A DNA stretch of 64,000 nucleotides from Scolanthus callimorphus (Eukaryota > Cnidaria > Anthozoa > Actiniaria > Edwardsiidae). This document shows, piece by piece, positions 12,701 to 23,929 of this stretch. The DNA is taken from the NCBI GenBank assembly GCA_033964015.1, contig CM066924.1, positions 24,548,280-24,612,279 of the forward strand, read 5' to 3'. The notes beneath the pieces are model-generated. The model saw nothing but the letters and a program-made list of their open reading frames with translations. It was not told the DNA's origin and made no database searches. The translations under genes were made by a program, and so were the position numbers. Within the stretch, counting starts at the first letter, position 1. The number at the start of each line of letters is the position of its first letter.

Positions 12701-15700
12701 TTATGGACCTTAGAAATTACCCAATGGACGAGCAAAACCTGAAATTCACCCTTATGAGCTGTAAGTAGTAAAAGAATTGAAACTCTTAGGCCCGCGGCAA
12801 ACGCCGCGCCAGAGTCGCGCCGTTCCAATACCAAACAATAGAAATTTCTTGATAATAAAGTATAATGAAGCGGCATCCTTTAAAAAAGGAAAGGTTCGAC
12901 AGAAGAAGAGCAGCTGAAGTTCGGCGTTTGCCGTAGGCCTTACTAATAAAATGTAAATGCTGTTCGTCGACCTTTCATTATATATACCCTTTCCGGGATA
13001 CGTTGTCACCCAATAAGCATATAAGCTTGGTGCGCTAGGGAGTATGGGTAAAGATTTATTTAAATTTCTGTAAAATATTAGAAACAAACATGCTTGGAAA
13101 TGTGCTGAAATTTAATCATTTCACCTGTGGTTGCGATAACTGTCTGAATTCAGATCAAACAGTAGCAGTTTAAATGCCCCCATCATCCTTTGCGCTTCAA
13201 GCTTATAGGCTTTTTGGGTGACAACGTTTCCCGGAAACGGTATATATTTTTCTCAGTTCAACTGGTTGACAGGTCCGTTTATCAGGATCCAGCTTGGCAA
13301 AATACCTCGTTCGCGGATTTTCATATTTTAGTCTACGTAAATGTATGTGACCGACTCTCCAGTTCACCGTAAACTGAATTACGCTGGATCTCATGGCGAC
13401 AATAGACCTCCTCGGCTGGGGTGTCATGTTTTCACGTTTCAGATCACATGGCATTCATTTGCATAATCTTTCTTTGTTTGGACTGCTTCCATATTCATAT
13501 GTCCTTTGGTGCGTAGCAGAAAAAGAAAGAATACTCAGGGGAATGCCACGTGATCCGAAATGGGAAAACATTACGCCCAAGCCGAGGAGGTCTATTATCT
13601 GCCAAGCGGTCGTAAGCTCAGTCACAGAGGATGGACACTCCCGCGTGCTAGTGGTTCTTTAACGTCCCTCTGGTTCAGGTTAATGTTTAGTGCATGTGAG
13701 AGACGCGAAGGTCTAACCATTTGCAGATGTTAGAGCAAATGGCAATACAACACCTTCTCCTCGGTTATTTAGAAAAAGACCCTGGTGGTCCAACCTCCCG
13801 CAAAATAGCCCGGGAACTCAAAATACAGTGTAGCCGGAAACTTCTGCCCATTGTGTCCATTGTATTCATTCCAACTCTACCCATTTCCCAAAAGCAGCGT
13901 TTATGAATTGAGCTAATGAAACATGTCCACACTTGCTGTTTTAGATATACACACGACAGACATGTTTAATATCCTCTGGTTTCCGACCTTGTTCAGTTCG
14001 AGAGAACTGCCTACGTTTTCTCTCCTGTCTAGTACGTTCAAAAATACAACGAATACCTACATAACAGGTATAGTACAACGTAAAGTCAACCGAAACAGTT
14101 TTAGTGGATGCATCCCCCCCCCAAAAAAAAACCTTCTTCAGCAAAATGTTAATTACTAGAAATAATCATACGGATTAGTAAAGTGTGTTCCCTGTCATAC
14201 TTGTGGCCGGGGTGCGCTGTTTTCAGCTTACACTGACAAGTCACGGCAAAACGGTTAGCAAAACCTGTATGACCACTCATCTATCAAAGGCATGCAAAAA
14301 GGCAGAAACACTCGACCCTACGCAATTACGATACGTTCCTGATTACCAAATTGTTTTAGCTTGATGGTGATTTCGCATATAATATTAGGTAAAACTAAAA
14401 CTCATGTTTTTTATTTTTATTTTTCTTGGGTTAAAATTAAATTTTTCCATATCAAATTTGCTATCTCTTAGGGGTAAAATTGCTGTTGACCACGCCCAAT
14501 TTGTTATCCCTTAGGGGTAAAATTAAAATTCCCGACCCGCACCCCCTAATGGCTACGTGTTTGGCTTCACAAGTTATAATTCATAATTTATGAAATAAGG
14601 GTTTCAGCAGAAACAGAAATAGCACAAACACAGTTGTGGATCAACACTCTTAGAAATGTACTTCTAGCACAGTATTATACACTCCACTTAGGTCTGATTA
14701 AAACACCTTGTTATCGATCCTAACAGGTACATTCCAGGATCTCACGCTGTCGATTAGAGCCAAACGCCGCTTGGGATACTTCCTGGTGCAGTTCTATTTC
14801 CCCTGCGGTGTTTGCACCATCATATCATGGATCCCTTTTTACATGGACCGCTATGAAACTGGTGACCGCATGATGCTATCAATAACGACCCTCCTGACAG
14901 AAATGTTCCTGTCCCAGTACATCAACAGCTCCATGCCACAAGTCAGTTACGTCAAGGCGTCAGACCAATATATACTGGTTTCTTTTCTTCTGATATTCTT
15001 TGCCCTCCTGGAAAACATATTGATGTATTGGAATCGAGAGGATGTTCAACGGGAAAAACACAAACCGAAAAAGATGACGGTGTGCGCAGGAGAGATTAAG
15101 GTATCTGTCTCCTGGATTACGTACCTAAAATCATGGGTTCGTCTCCTTCTCCGACTAAGAGGTTTCTACTCTTAGTCTGGGGATATTTCATTTGCACTTT
15201 AGCATATACATAAAGTTAATAATTCCTTATTTCCATTTCCTGTACTTTGTGGTACGCGTCCAATTCACTTCATTACCGCGACATAACAATTATTCGAACC
15301 CGAATGTGCTGGTCGACTGGGCTATTGACTCTTGACTCAGAGACCACGAGGGCGAGGGGAATAATTATTTTAGTCACACTAGTTGGTCAATTTGTAGAGC
15401 CAAAAACATTTTCTGGTCTGGTCATTTGCTATTTCCTGGCTTTCAAATCCGACACTTTTCGCTACTAGTAGCTCCACCAATCAGAACGCAACATTGACAA
15501 TAGACAACTGGTGTAATGTTTTCACTAGCATCGAATATACCCCGACCTTCTCCCATTCTGACCCAGATAGCTCATCTGGTAGTGTGCATCGGACGTATTG
15601 CGGAGGTGATGGGTTCGAATTCCTCTCCGAATGAGATTTCTCTCTTTCTCCGCTTACTTGGGCTAACGTTCAAAGTACACATGGGATATTCTATATTTCA

Positions 15701-16043
15701 TTGGCACTTTAGAGAATAGCATCGAAAGACTAACACCAGGGCAATGAACATACCGCAATATTGTAATTCAAGGGTAAACGTGATTTGTTGGTGCGCTGTC
15801 TATTATTTTCAGGAGAACGAGGTTGCACTCAGTACGCTTGCTGTAATAGACGACTCAAATGGCCACGAGCACCAAGCTACTATCGGCCAAGAACCATCAA
15901 ATGAAAACAGTTCCTCGCCACCTACGCGAAAAAAGGATATGAGCAAGTGTATCGATCACGCGGCTAGAATAGCCTTTCCTCTAGTTTATGGACTTTTTAT
16001 TGTTGTCTATTTTGCGTGGGGTTTAACTTATTACACAGACTAG
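6793..16043 (+). CDS. pLGIC subunit (GABA-A/glycine receptor-like), gene 2, complete
   Basis: Predicted plasma-membrane channel subunit of 422 residues. Exons: 6793-6860, 9558-9667, 10927-10994, 11917-12128, 12678-12760, 13945-14067, 14727-15100, 15813-16043 (TAG). All introns are GT-AG and the total of 1269 nt joins in frame. The ATG was chosen because it opens a 22-residue signal peptide ending in phase 2, matching exon 2. Order: signal peptide 1-22; N-glycosylation site NVT; loop D-like region 87-96; loop A-like WLPDLY (from W119); Pro-loop 160-174 with YPMDEQ; loop C-like region around 215-225; M1 about 238-261; M2 about 269-291; M3 about 301-323; cytoplasmic loop about 324-398; M4 about 399-418. 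Ala160 and Leu174 stand where the Cys-loop cysteines should be. Asp268 is at -1' and Leu278 at 9'. No cysteine lies in the mature extracellular domain. Ligand unknown. Confidence 0.93.
6861..9557 (+). other. Gene 2 intron 1 with repeats
   Basis: A 2.7 kb intron. It holds a degenerate MITE-like piece at 7911-8033 (G-run at one end, CAGCCCCTG at the other, related to the 37136-37275 element), a SINE 3' fragment at about 8440-8580, a possible TIR element at about 8905-9262 with TTCTTATAAAAAA-type ends, and an ATT microsatellite at about 9486-9516 that probably tails a retroposon. No other exon was found. Confidence 0.5.
8440..8580 (+). mobile_element. SINE 3' fragment
   Basis: Contains CCTCAGTGTCTGTGCTTATG, then GGCGCCGTTG, a CAGCGTAATTCAGCTTACG-like stretch and GAGTCGGTC. 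The same order is found in the 3' halves of the SINE copies at 38252-38625 and 40711-41070. The tRNA-like head is missing. Confidence 0.65.
9668..10926 (+). other. Gene 2 intron 2
   Basis: About 1.26 kb without recognisable coding sequence. Near 9910-9945 is a GAGCGAGCGTAGCGAGCGGAG-like imperfect hairpin of a type common as dispersed DNA. Nothing else stands out. Confidence 0.4.
11399..11790 (+). mobile_element. MITE family E copy, split by a nested MITE
   Basis: Begins GGACGATTC and ends GAATCGTCC, with GCGCGCGCTGC-type stretches inside and CATTCTGGTAGTTG near the right end. Related copies lie at 19144-19287 (inverted), about 59196-59345 and 60842-61362. It sits in gene 2 intron 3. A second element (11445-11664) has jumped into it. 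Confidence 0.75.
11445..11664 (+). mobile_element. MITE family F, 220 bp, 8-bp target duplication
   Basis: Flanked by GTCGGTAC at 11437-11444 and 11665-11672. The ends are inverted (CATTCTCTTACCCAGAGCTC versus GAGCTCTGGGTACGAGAATG). The uninterrupted host form is visible in the sister copy near 59206, so the insertion is directly readable. An 8-bp duplication is typical of the hAT superfamily. Confidence 0.85.
12129..12677 (+). other. Gene 2 intron 4
   Basis: Non-coding sequence with a C-run at about 12154-12164 near the donor. Open frames on both strands have no recognisable content. Confidence 0.4.
13403..13595. mobile_element. MITE family B copy, about 190 bp
   Basis: Begins TAGACCTCCTCGGC and ends GCCGAGGAGGTCTA, with an inverted inner pair CATGGCATTC/GAATGCCACGTG. 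The relative at 56705-56885 has the same plan and shares TCGGTGCGTAGCAG-like central sequence. It lies in gene 2 intron 5. Confidence 0.8.
13640..13850 (-). mobile_element. SINE copy, inverted
   Basis: Reverse complement of the SINE type at 25228-25610: GGTTCTTTAACGTCCCTCTG, GAGAGACGCGAAGGTCTAAC and GCAGATGTTAGAGCAAA-type blocks occur in the matching order. It lies directly beside the MITE B copy in gene 2 intron 5. Confidence 0.7.
14068..14726 (+). other. Gene 2 intron 6
   Basis: Non-coding. It contains a short internal duplication (TATCTCTTAGGGGTAAAATT near 14461, and a TATCCCTTAGGGGTAAAATT-like copy near 14505). Nothing else is recognisable. Confidence 0.4.
15562..15645 (+). mobile_element. 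SINE head with tRNA-like boxes
   Basis: A tRNA-like stretch: TAGCTCATCTGGTAGTG resembles an A box and GGGTTCGAATTCC a B box. It cannot fold as a proper tRNA with a 3' acceptor arm and is followed by unrelated AT-rich DNA, so it is read as a truncated SINE in gene 2 intron 7. Confidence 0.5.
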
Positions 16044-16189
16044 CCACTAGCATTAATCAGGCGTTGATATCAGTCATCTCGGCTAAGAAGTCGAAGATAC
16101 GTTTACTCGGGCATCTTCGAAGAAACTTGAAGTTAAACGCGTTTGCTTTTATTATACGTGTTCTTGACATGTGAATACTTCACAGCTTT

Positions 16190-16555
16190 CTTAGCCTGAC
16201 TCTCATCCGCTACGGTAGAGTACGCTAGCACTTCCTACATCGTCTGATTAACGTCACGCTTATGATGGCCTAAGCAAGGTTAGTCGGGTACCCTGCGGAG
16301 AGTAGCCTGATTTTCATCCGCTACGGTAGAGTACGCGAGCACTTCCTACCTTCCGTCTGATTAACGACACGCTTATCATGGCCTAAGCAAGGTAACTCAG
16401 GTACCCTGTGGAGAGTTGTCCAGAACTTTTCACCTCATGACGTTGATCAGACGCGAAGGTAAGAAGTGCCAACGAATCTACCGTAGCGGATGAGAATCGG
16501 CCTACTCTCCACAGGAGAAAAACCCTGAGATTATCAGGGGGGGGGGGGGGGGGCT
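16190..16555. repeat. Inverted units of the 114-118 bp repeat, plus a G-run
   Basis: About two units lie in - orientation (CATCCGCTACGGTAGAGTAC twice) followed by part of a unit in + orientation (CTACCGTAGCGGATGAGAAT). It is the same family as the array at 26470-27485. A run of about 17 G follows at 16538-16554. The two sites bracket the receptor pseudogene. Confidence 0.8.
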
Positions 16556-18591
16556 TCAAAAACTGGAAAGAAAAAAATAGGGAAATCATTATACGCCCCC
16601 CTCTAGATAAATTATGAACGCTCCCTTATTGAGTTCTGAATATTAAACGAAACATGTTAACTTGACGAGAGTGAACACACTAAAAGATAATGCTGTCCTC
16701 AGTATACTTTCTTTTGGCAGTGACAACACTTGGAAACGATCTTATTCGGTGAGTTATGAAATTTCTTGTTCTCGGACTAGGAACTCAACAACATGACAGA
16801 CAATTTTGATCATTGGTCTCAGGTTTAAAATAGCCTGAGTTTTACTGCAGGGAAGTCATCTAGAAAGTATTTGTCGAAAAGCGAACAAAAATTATTTAAA
16901 AAATGTTTTGATGAATGTGTCATTACATGTCACTGAATGTCAGAATAATAAATATAACATAAATTTAAATATAAATATAAAACAAAACGCTTTGCATGAA
17001 AACGCTGACTTGGTAATGGACGTTGGAAAGACCTTCCTCGTCCAGGGTAAAGTGCATTAAATCAATAAATTGTCAAAACATCGGCTTTAATCCTGTCTCT
17101 ATTTAGTCTTATTCTTCTCATATTAAGGTGACTCCTGAGGATTTATTGTAGAAATGGACCTAAACTTCTAGCGCCATGAAGGATAACAATTTTGATGCGA
17201 ACTGGTTTACAAACGAATGAGATGCGTGAAGAACATTAAAACGCCTTTTGTTAACTGCGATGGTCTTCCATTCTCAGTCTGAGAACATTCTAAGCGTTTA
17301 TTCGGAAATTCGGATACACAAGGTTTTTAGTCGTCCCATGGAAGGACTGAAATAGAGGTCCGAAAAGTTGGCATAATTTTGTGTTTCTGTTTTGGTTTCC
17401 CATTCTCAGTCGTGATACGGACAAAAACGCCTTTCTTTTCAACAAATCACTAAAACTAAGCCTGCCAGCAGGTTAGAACGCTCTCAAAGTTTTGACTGAA
17501 CGCAATCCAACCCTGACAATGCATTCTATTTACAGCACAGCAGTGCACAAACTAGCTGAATTAACCATATCAGAATTGATAATTACCTTATTGGCGATGT
17601 TGCATCACACGGAGACAAAATCGGAAAGCGCCCAGGGTAATTTGTGCGTGTGGTATGGAAGCGCCAGCTGGTAGGTTGGAAAAAAATAGAAATTAGAAAA
17701 ACAAAATAGAAATGAAGATACAAATGTACCATTTGCTCGGGTTTGTAATTTTAGGACCGGTCGCCAAGGCAACCCGCTATTGTTATTCACAATGGTGGTT
17801 CCCAGTGATTGCACCAGCACAAAAGCTACCGAAGACTTAGAACCTCTAGGTCGACTGTCCAACGAAATGAGACGAGCTTAAGCTCTGGAGGAACTCGATA
17901 CCAAGATAAACGTGACGTTTAATTATGCCAAGCCGTGCGTGACATGGGCTACCTGTGTAGGTATTCCCGGGCTCCTGGGGCCAAGACAAAGATGGCTGCC
18001 AACACGAACAGCGTTTCTCTTCAAAATCTGCAAGTTTTGACGAACCTGTTGGACAATTTAGGGTACGAAATAAGCTAGGAAAACATCTGGAATTCCAAAT
18101 ATGGTTAGTACAAACTTCGGCATATAAGGCGATTTTAAATTAGAAAGCGACACATTTCAACGGGGACTATCTTGATATCTTTTTTGAGCATGCGAACAAA
18201 CAATTCAAGTACTTGCATCGGCGGCTGTTTTTGTCACGTTAAACCGGTTAAACTAGGTTTGTAAACCGGTTTGTAAATAATATGGATTCCTCCACGGCAT
18301 TTCTTTCGTCTCACTAGTCGCCTTCGCTGGCCAGACGACCAAAGGCTCTTGGGTCGTCTCAAACAGTAACAAAAAAGTTGTCGCCATTTATAATGCACCT
18401 CTGTTGCGCGACTTAACAATGAAAAAAAATGTCGCAACTCGTAAAATCTTCATGCCATGCTTGATAATAAGCGACAATACATCGATTTTACAAATTGCGA
18501 CAGTATTACAAATTGCGACAGAATATCCTAGCGTCATTCCGCCTGGACAAGAGTCTCATTCTGTCTCATTGTCTTTGGGAAGTGGTCAAAG

Positions 18592-18907
18592 CAGTTGTAC
18601 TCGACCGGGACCCGATTTAAGGGGGGTGGGGTGGTGTATGCCGCAACCAACCTTCTTTTAGGGAAAAATGCCCGTGTTTAAACTGCGAATATCTCGTAAA
18701 AGAACAAATAAATACAAAAGATAAGCTCAGCACCAGCTTCTTTATAGCAAGAGCAACGCATCCATGTAATAACATCCAACATCCCCTACTTGAACATGGA
18801 GAAAATGGGCATTGAAAAACAGGTGGGGGTTGGGGGTGGTGCAACCCGGGACCTACCACCTCCCTTGATAAAATCGGGTCCCGGTCGAGTACAAACGTTT
18901 TGACCAC
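18592..18907. mobile_element. TIR element beside the dead splice acceptor
   Basis: About 316 bp with inverted ends (GTGGTCAAA...TGACCAC) and a long inner pair around ACTCGACCGGGACCCGATTT. The paralogous intron of gene 3 (30550-30592) has no such insert. It lies 17 bp upstream of the mutated acceptor of the pseudogene's second exon. Confidence 0.85.
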
Positions 18908-19143
18908 TTTTTGTGTTTTCCCACTATATCCATGTCTGAGGGGTCCTTAATTCCACGCGGGCAGGTCTCCAACGTGACCGCTGTTTACGAGAACCTCCTC
19001 AAAGGATATGATAAAAGGAAAAGACCATTTTATAAAGGTATTATTTATCGCTTTATTCTGGTTTACCACAAGCACAGGTGGACAAGCAATAAAGCATATA
19101 AAGAGCGGTTTTATTAAGGGATAGTGTCACAATTTTGGGTTAA

Positions 19144-19287
19144 TGGACGATTCAATCTATAAGCGTGCCTTCCTCTTTATTCAGAAATGCCCCAAGCCGT
19201 GTCCCACAACTACCAGAATGCAGCGCGCGCTTTTCTGACAGTTTGTTCGACATCTACTGACATGCAGCGCGCGCGTGCGTTATAGCG
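19144..19287 (-). mobile_element. MITE family E copy, inverted
   Basis: Begins GGACGATTC and contains CCAAGCCGTGTCCCACAACT and CCAGAATGCAGCGCGCGC, the reverse complement of the 11399-11790 and 59196-59345 copies. It is followed by a GC-rich hairpin (GCGGAGCTCC...GCGGAGCCCC) at 19285-19329. Confidence 0.7.
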
Positions 19288-19429
19288 GAGCTCCAGCGGG
19301 CGCCGAAGGCGCCCGCGAAGCGGAGCCCCATAGCTACATGCAGGAGGAAAGGAAACAACACAAAAGTGTATATGCATCGACCTGTTTTGTGATGGACTTC
19401 CGGTTTATTTACTTCCGTCCGTGGTTCCG

Positions 19430-19640
19430 TCGTCGCACAGGCAACCCATGACCAGTTTTATAGCAGAAGTACATAAAAGGTCTATATCTTGGGAAGGGAT
19501 GAAGTTGTCTAAGTGGCAAGGGGGGTGCGATGGCATAGTAACGTGGTATAACGTCATCGATGACGTCATCAAATGCGTAAAGGTTTATATCTTTGGAAGG
19601 GATGAACCTCGGACAACCAAACTTGGGTGAAGCTGTTTAA
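19430..19640 (-). repeat. CRE-palindrome repeat, target of the TTAA element
   Basis: Contains GTCATCGATGACGTCATC and GGAAGGGATGAA-type stretches. Reverse-complemented, it matches the unit of the tandem array at 48003-48830. Further pieces lie at 23183-23290 and 25880-26045. The element at 19641-23182 splits this repeat at a TTAA. Confidence 0.7.
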
Positions 19641-22600
19641 GAGCGGCTCCGCGTAAATATCGACTAGAGCCATGCAGGATAGAAAAAACGAAATTTTTGA
19701 TAATTTACCACAAGAATGCTAGTGGGTCACAACTTAGGGAAATACACATTTTTCTTTGTCTAGTTTAATATTTTTTTCGATACTGCCGATTTTCTCTCGG
19801 AGCGGCGAATGGATGGTAATTCGCTTGGAAAACGGAGGTCGAACCTTTTTCTCTCTTAAGTCGCAAACTACTTATTTAATCCCAAAATAAAATACACCAT
19901 GCTCAAGCCTTGTGTTTACTCTGTATTTCGACTTGTTGTGATAAGAATCAGATTAAAATAGAATTGTTGCCAGATGATTGAAATGCGAGTATTTCACGCG
20001 ACATTCTTCACTCAAATAATTTAGCCAATATTTGAGCACAAAAACTCGAAATTGCGAGAGGGATTTCAGAAATCTGACTACATTCATCGGATAGAGTAAC
20101 ATTCTAGCTTCAAAACTGGGAAATAAAATTTTTGGGACTCGTAAATCCGCGCCGCTGGGAGTGAGATGGAAATGTAGTACTTGAGCGGTAATTTGACCTT
20201 TCACGCTCTCTTGTCCTGGTCGGTTCAATTAACCGTGACGGCGAAATCTAATTTTAGACTTTGAAAATTTTGCTTGGTTCAAGATGAAGACTTAAACTGA
20301 GCAAGAAAATGTATTTTCAGGCCTCGTTGCAGAATGTTTAGACCTAGGAATATGTTTTTATGCGTTTTTCCGTCTGCTGATATGTATTTATTATTGCTCC
20401 CAAATCGGCTTGATTCACAAACTTCGCCGCTATTGATGATAGGCGAATTCATGTAATATCATTACACAGTTCAGCCTGTAAATAAGATTCATGGATATAT
20501 TTGTACCTTCAGATTCAGTTTCCTTGCAGAAAAACGCTTGTATTTTACAACGGGATGCATGAGGCGAACTCTTCCTGTCCTTCCTTGCACACAAACAAAA
20601 TTGTCAACAGCTCACCACAGGAAACCCAAACTGGCTAGGGCATTTAGTAGTTACAGGGTAGTAAGTCTTTTTTTTCTTTACATCAATACGCTAAAATAAC
20701 GGTCCCGAAGCTATAACGGAATACTTTGTTGGAAAATAATTTTCCCACGGTGTACGGACGCGATACAATCTTAGTAAACAAACTTGCAAAGAAATCTGAA
20801 TGGCCACACCTAGGTTTATGATTGACAGCTAATAACATTGGCACTGGCAAGATACTCTCAGTACGAGACCTTAAAGGTAAGCAATCAAGATAAAATATAT
20901 GGTTAAGTGCTCATGGCCTATTGCAAAAAAGCGCCCGGGGAGAAGGGGGTGTTACGTACAGCCTGTGGGGATGCTGGGGCGGGTCTTGTCGTAGTCCAGA
21001 AATTCCGGGAGATGTTTTTCTTTAGAGAAAACTAGAAAAACTTTCTGGGGTCATTATGGAAGCAGGAAAATACGAGGGGTCCCCTAGGGGTGAAAAACGG
21101 AAACCCCCTTTTCAGGCCTGAATGGTGTGGAAATTTGGAGAGGGTCTTTCAGAAAGGGGCTTCCAATATCCGCGTTCGTTTTTTTTTTCAACATACCAAA
21201 ACTGCTACAATGATATTATGGCAAATAACGGATTTTTTTCTTTTTCAGTACAGCCGTTTCAAGGTACATTCCAAGCACAGTTCACTCCTGAAGGATTCGT
21301 GGACGTATCGGCAAGGCAGCGGAGTGAAATCAAGAGAGCGCACGAGGCTCCCCCACACGAAGCAGAAAACCAACTTCCCGAGGGTCTTTTCCAGTGCCCT
21401 GGTGAGAGCTGCATTCGTATTTACCAGTCTTGCGCCGCCCTAGCATCATATCCAGTACGGAAGATGCGAGTATCGTGAAGAGCGTACACTCCTTGACCGC
21501 GCAAAGGGAGCGAGTCAGGGCAACCATCACTCTGGAAGACCACGACGCTGGACAGACCTCTGCTCCTCCTTCCAAGGGCTGGGCTCTGAAAACAACCAAG
21601 TCCTCTACTAGGTTCAACGATGTGCAGAAGAAATTTTTGGATGATAAGTTTCTTATTGGAGAAGAGACAGGACAAAAATTAAACTCTGCAACGGTAGCAA
21701 AAAATATGCGATATGACAAAAGGTCTGACGGGACCAGACTGTTTTTTCCAGAGCAGTTCCTGACACAAAACCAGATAAAGTCTTAATTCTCAAGAAAGGC
21801 TACAAAACTGCGACAACAGCACGAGCTGACCAGGGATGACGAAAATCTGCTACAGAAGAGCAGAATTACGCCGACACACGAGCGCAGGTCGTGTTAGAAA
21901 TGGGACTACAGCATCCAATAACACACAACCAGTATAACCTGTGTGAGATGTAACGGCGCGACCGTCTTAGCGTTCTCAGTGCCAGTGCCAATGTTATTAG
22001 CTGTCAATCATAAACCTAGGTGTGGCCATTCAGATTTCTTTGCAAGTTTGTTTACTAAGATTGTATCGCGTCCGTACACCGTGGGAAACTAATTATTTTC
22101 CAACAAACTATTCCGTTATAGCTTCGGGACCGTTATTTTAGCGTATTATGTAAAGAAAAAAAAAAAGAATTACTACCCTGTAACTACTACCTGCCCTAGC
22201 CAGTTTGGGTTTCCTGTGGTGAGCTGTTGACAATTTTGTTTGTGTGCAAGGAAGGACAGGAAGAGTCCGCGTCATGCATCCCGTTGTAAAATACAAGTGT
22301 TTTCTGCAAGGAAACTGAATCTGAAGGTACAAATATATCCTTGAATCTTATTTACAGGCTGAACTGTGTAAATTGTGTAATAATATTGAATGAATTCGCC
22401 TATCATCAACAGCGGCGAAGTTTGTGAATCAAGCCGATTTCTATTTCGTGACGGAAAAACGCATAAAAACATATTTCTAGGTCTAAACATTCTGCAAGGA
22501 GGTCTGAAAATACATTTTCTTGCTCAGTTTAAGTCTTCATCTTGAACCGAGCAAAATGTTCAAAGTCTAAAATTAGATTTCGCCGTCACGGTTAATTGAA

Positions 22601-23182
22601 CCGACCCAGACAAGAAAGCGTGAAAGGTCAAATTACCGCTCAAGTACTACATTTCCATCTCACTCCCAGCGGCGCGGATTTACGAGTCCCAAAAATTTTA
22701 TTCCCCAGTTTTGAAGCTAAAATGTTACTCTATCCGATGAATGTAGTCAGATTTCTGAAATCCCTCTCGCAATTTCGAGTTTTTGTGCTCAAATATTGGC
22801 TAAATTATTTGAGCGAAGAATGTCGCGTGAAGTACTCGCATTTCAATCATCTGGCAACAATTCTATTTTAATCTGATTCTTATCACAACAAGTCGAAATA
22901 CAGAGTAAACACAAGGCTTGAGCATGGTGTATTTTATTTTGGGATTGAATAATTAGTTTGCGACTTAAGAGAGAAAAAGTTCGACCTCCGTTTTCCAAGC
23001 GAATTACCATCCATTTGCCGCTCCGAGAGAAAATCGGCAGGATCGAAAAAAATATTAAACTAGACAAAGAAAAATGTGTATTTCCCTAAGTTGTGACCCA
23101 CTAGCATTCTTGTGGTAAATTATCAAAAATTTCGGTTTTTCTATCCTGCATGGCTCTAGTCGATATTTACGCGGAGCCGCTC
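19641..23182. mobile_element. TTAA-flanked 3.5 kb element with about 1.2 kb inverted arms
   Basis: Flanked by TTAA at 19637-19640 and 23183-23186. The ends GAGCGGCTCCGCG and CGCGGAGCCGCTC are perfect inverted repeats. The left arm (to about 20850) and right arm (from about 21980) are nearly identical over about 1.2 kb. The empty site is visible in related repeats near 25975-25995 and 38103-38128 (TTTAAGTGGC), confirming the TTAA duplication. TTAA targeting is characteristic of piggyBac-type transposition, but the very long arms are not usual for that family, and no transposase ORF is present. Each arm carries a 91-codon outward-reading open frame of unknown meaning. The core holds a broken gene fragment. 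Confidence 0.85.
21250..21900 (+). pseudogene. Broken C2H2-type protein fragment with GWALK-like C-terminal domain
   Basis: Two overlapping frames share one message. The frame of 21122-21478 ends with LFQCPGESC, resembling half of a C2H2 zinc finger. The frame of 21430-21786 has GWALK, then FNDVQKKFLDDKF, then FFPEQFLT and QIKS followed by a stop; similar sequence (FSRKATKLRQQ) continues after the stop. From memory, this order (finger, GWALK, FLDxKF, FLTxxQI, FFSR) is a cnidarian and invertebrate uncharacterised protein family; that is recall and was not searched. The frame change and stop mark it as dead. It is captured cargo in the TTAA element. Confidence 0.5.
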
Positions 23183-23929
23183 TTAAGTGGCAAGGGGGGT
23201 GCGATGGCATAGTCACGTGGCATGACATCATCGATGACGTCATCAAACGAGAAAAGGCTGATATCTTCATTTCTGAATCCACTGGGAAAAACTGGCCATT
23301 GTTTGGTGATTTGTTTGTGTGACCGGTGGGTTTTTGTGCCGGTTCGTTTGGGATGACTCGAATTATAAAGGAGTTTACGGAAACAACATAACCAAACACA
23401 ACCACACGACACGAGCGTTGGGACAGAACTGAATTTAATTTGCTCCACAACTTGAAGACATGTACTCGCATTCCAAATATGGAGACAATGACTATATACG
23501 GCACACACATGACAATACTGATTGACAGGACACAAAACAAGTAAACACGCATTACACCGAAGGCGAACCCCTGCCAACTAACCATAATGCTCGTGAAGAC
23601 TTGTATTAGCTAAGGAAGCTTTCCCTATACAATACAGTAAAGTCACTAACAAATTACTCTCGCACACAAACACTTTCTCACCTCACACATAAAACGCTCT
23701 TAACACGCACACACTATCACTCGGCCTATCACTAAATAAACGAATTAAGTAACTAAATATCCTTGTATCATTTCGCAATGTCACATCCTTCCCTGCTAGA
23801 TGTGTCGCGTCCACGTCGACACACTTTCAACTACTTTCCAGTTGGATAGTTCAGACACCGTCCACAAGAGTTTATCACAGTCCACATTCCGAATTAAAGT
23901 TCACGTAAATAAACCACGATAAAAACAAT

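Noticed and set aside
15562..15645. tRNA gene
   Set aside because: A and B box-like motifs are present here and at 25228, 38252 and 40711, but there is no matching acceptor stem, and conserved SINE bodies or unrelated DNA follow.
18925..19037. Functional second exon of another receptor gene
   Set aside because: The acceptor is AC, the nearest downstream AG leads to a stop, and exons 3-7 are missing.
22596..22871. 91-residue protein present twice (also 19953-20228 on the - strand)
   Set aside because: It is duplicated only because it lies in the inverted arms of the TTAA element. No domain or codon pattern supports it as a gene.
23055..23585. 176- and 136-residue - strand frames as a gene
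   Set aside because: They run through the end of the TTAA element and the LTR, and the same frame recurs at 24890-25282 because it is LTR sequence.
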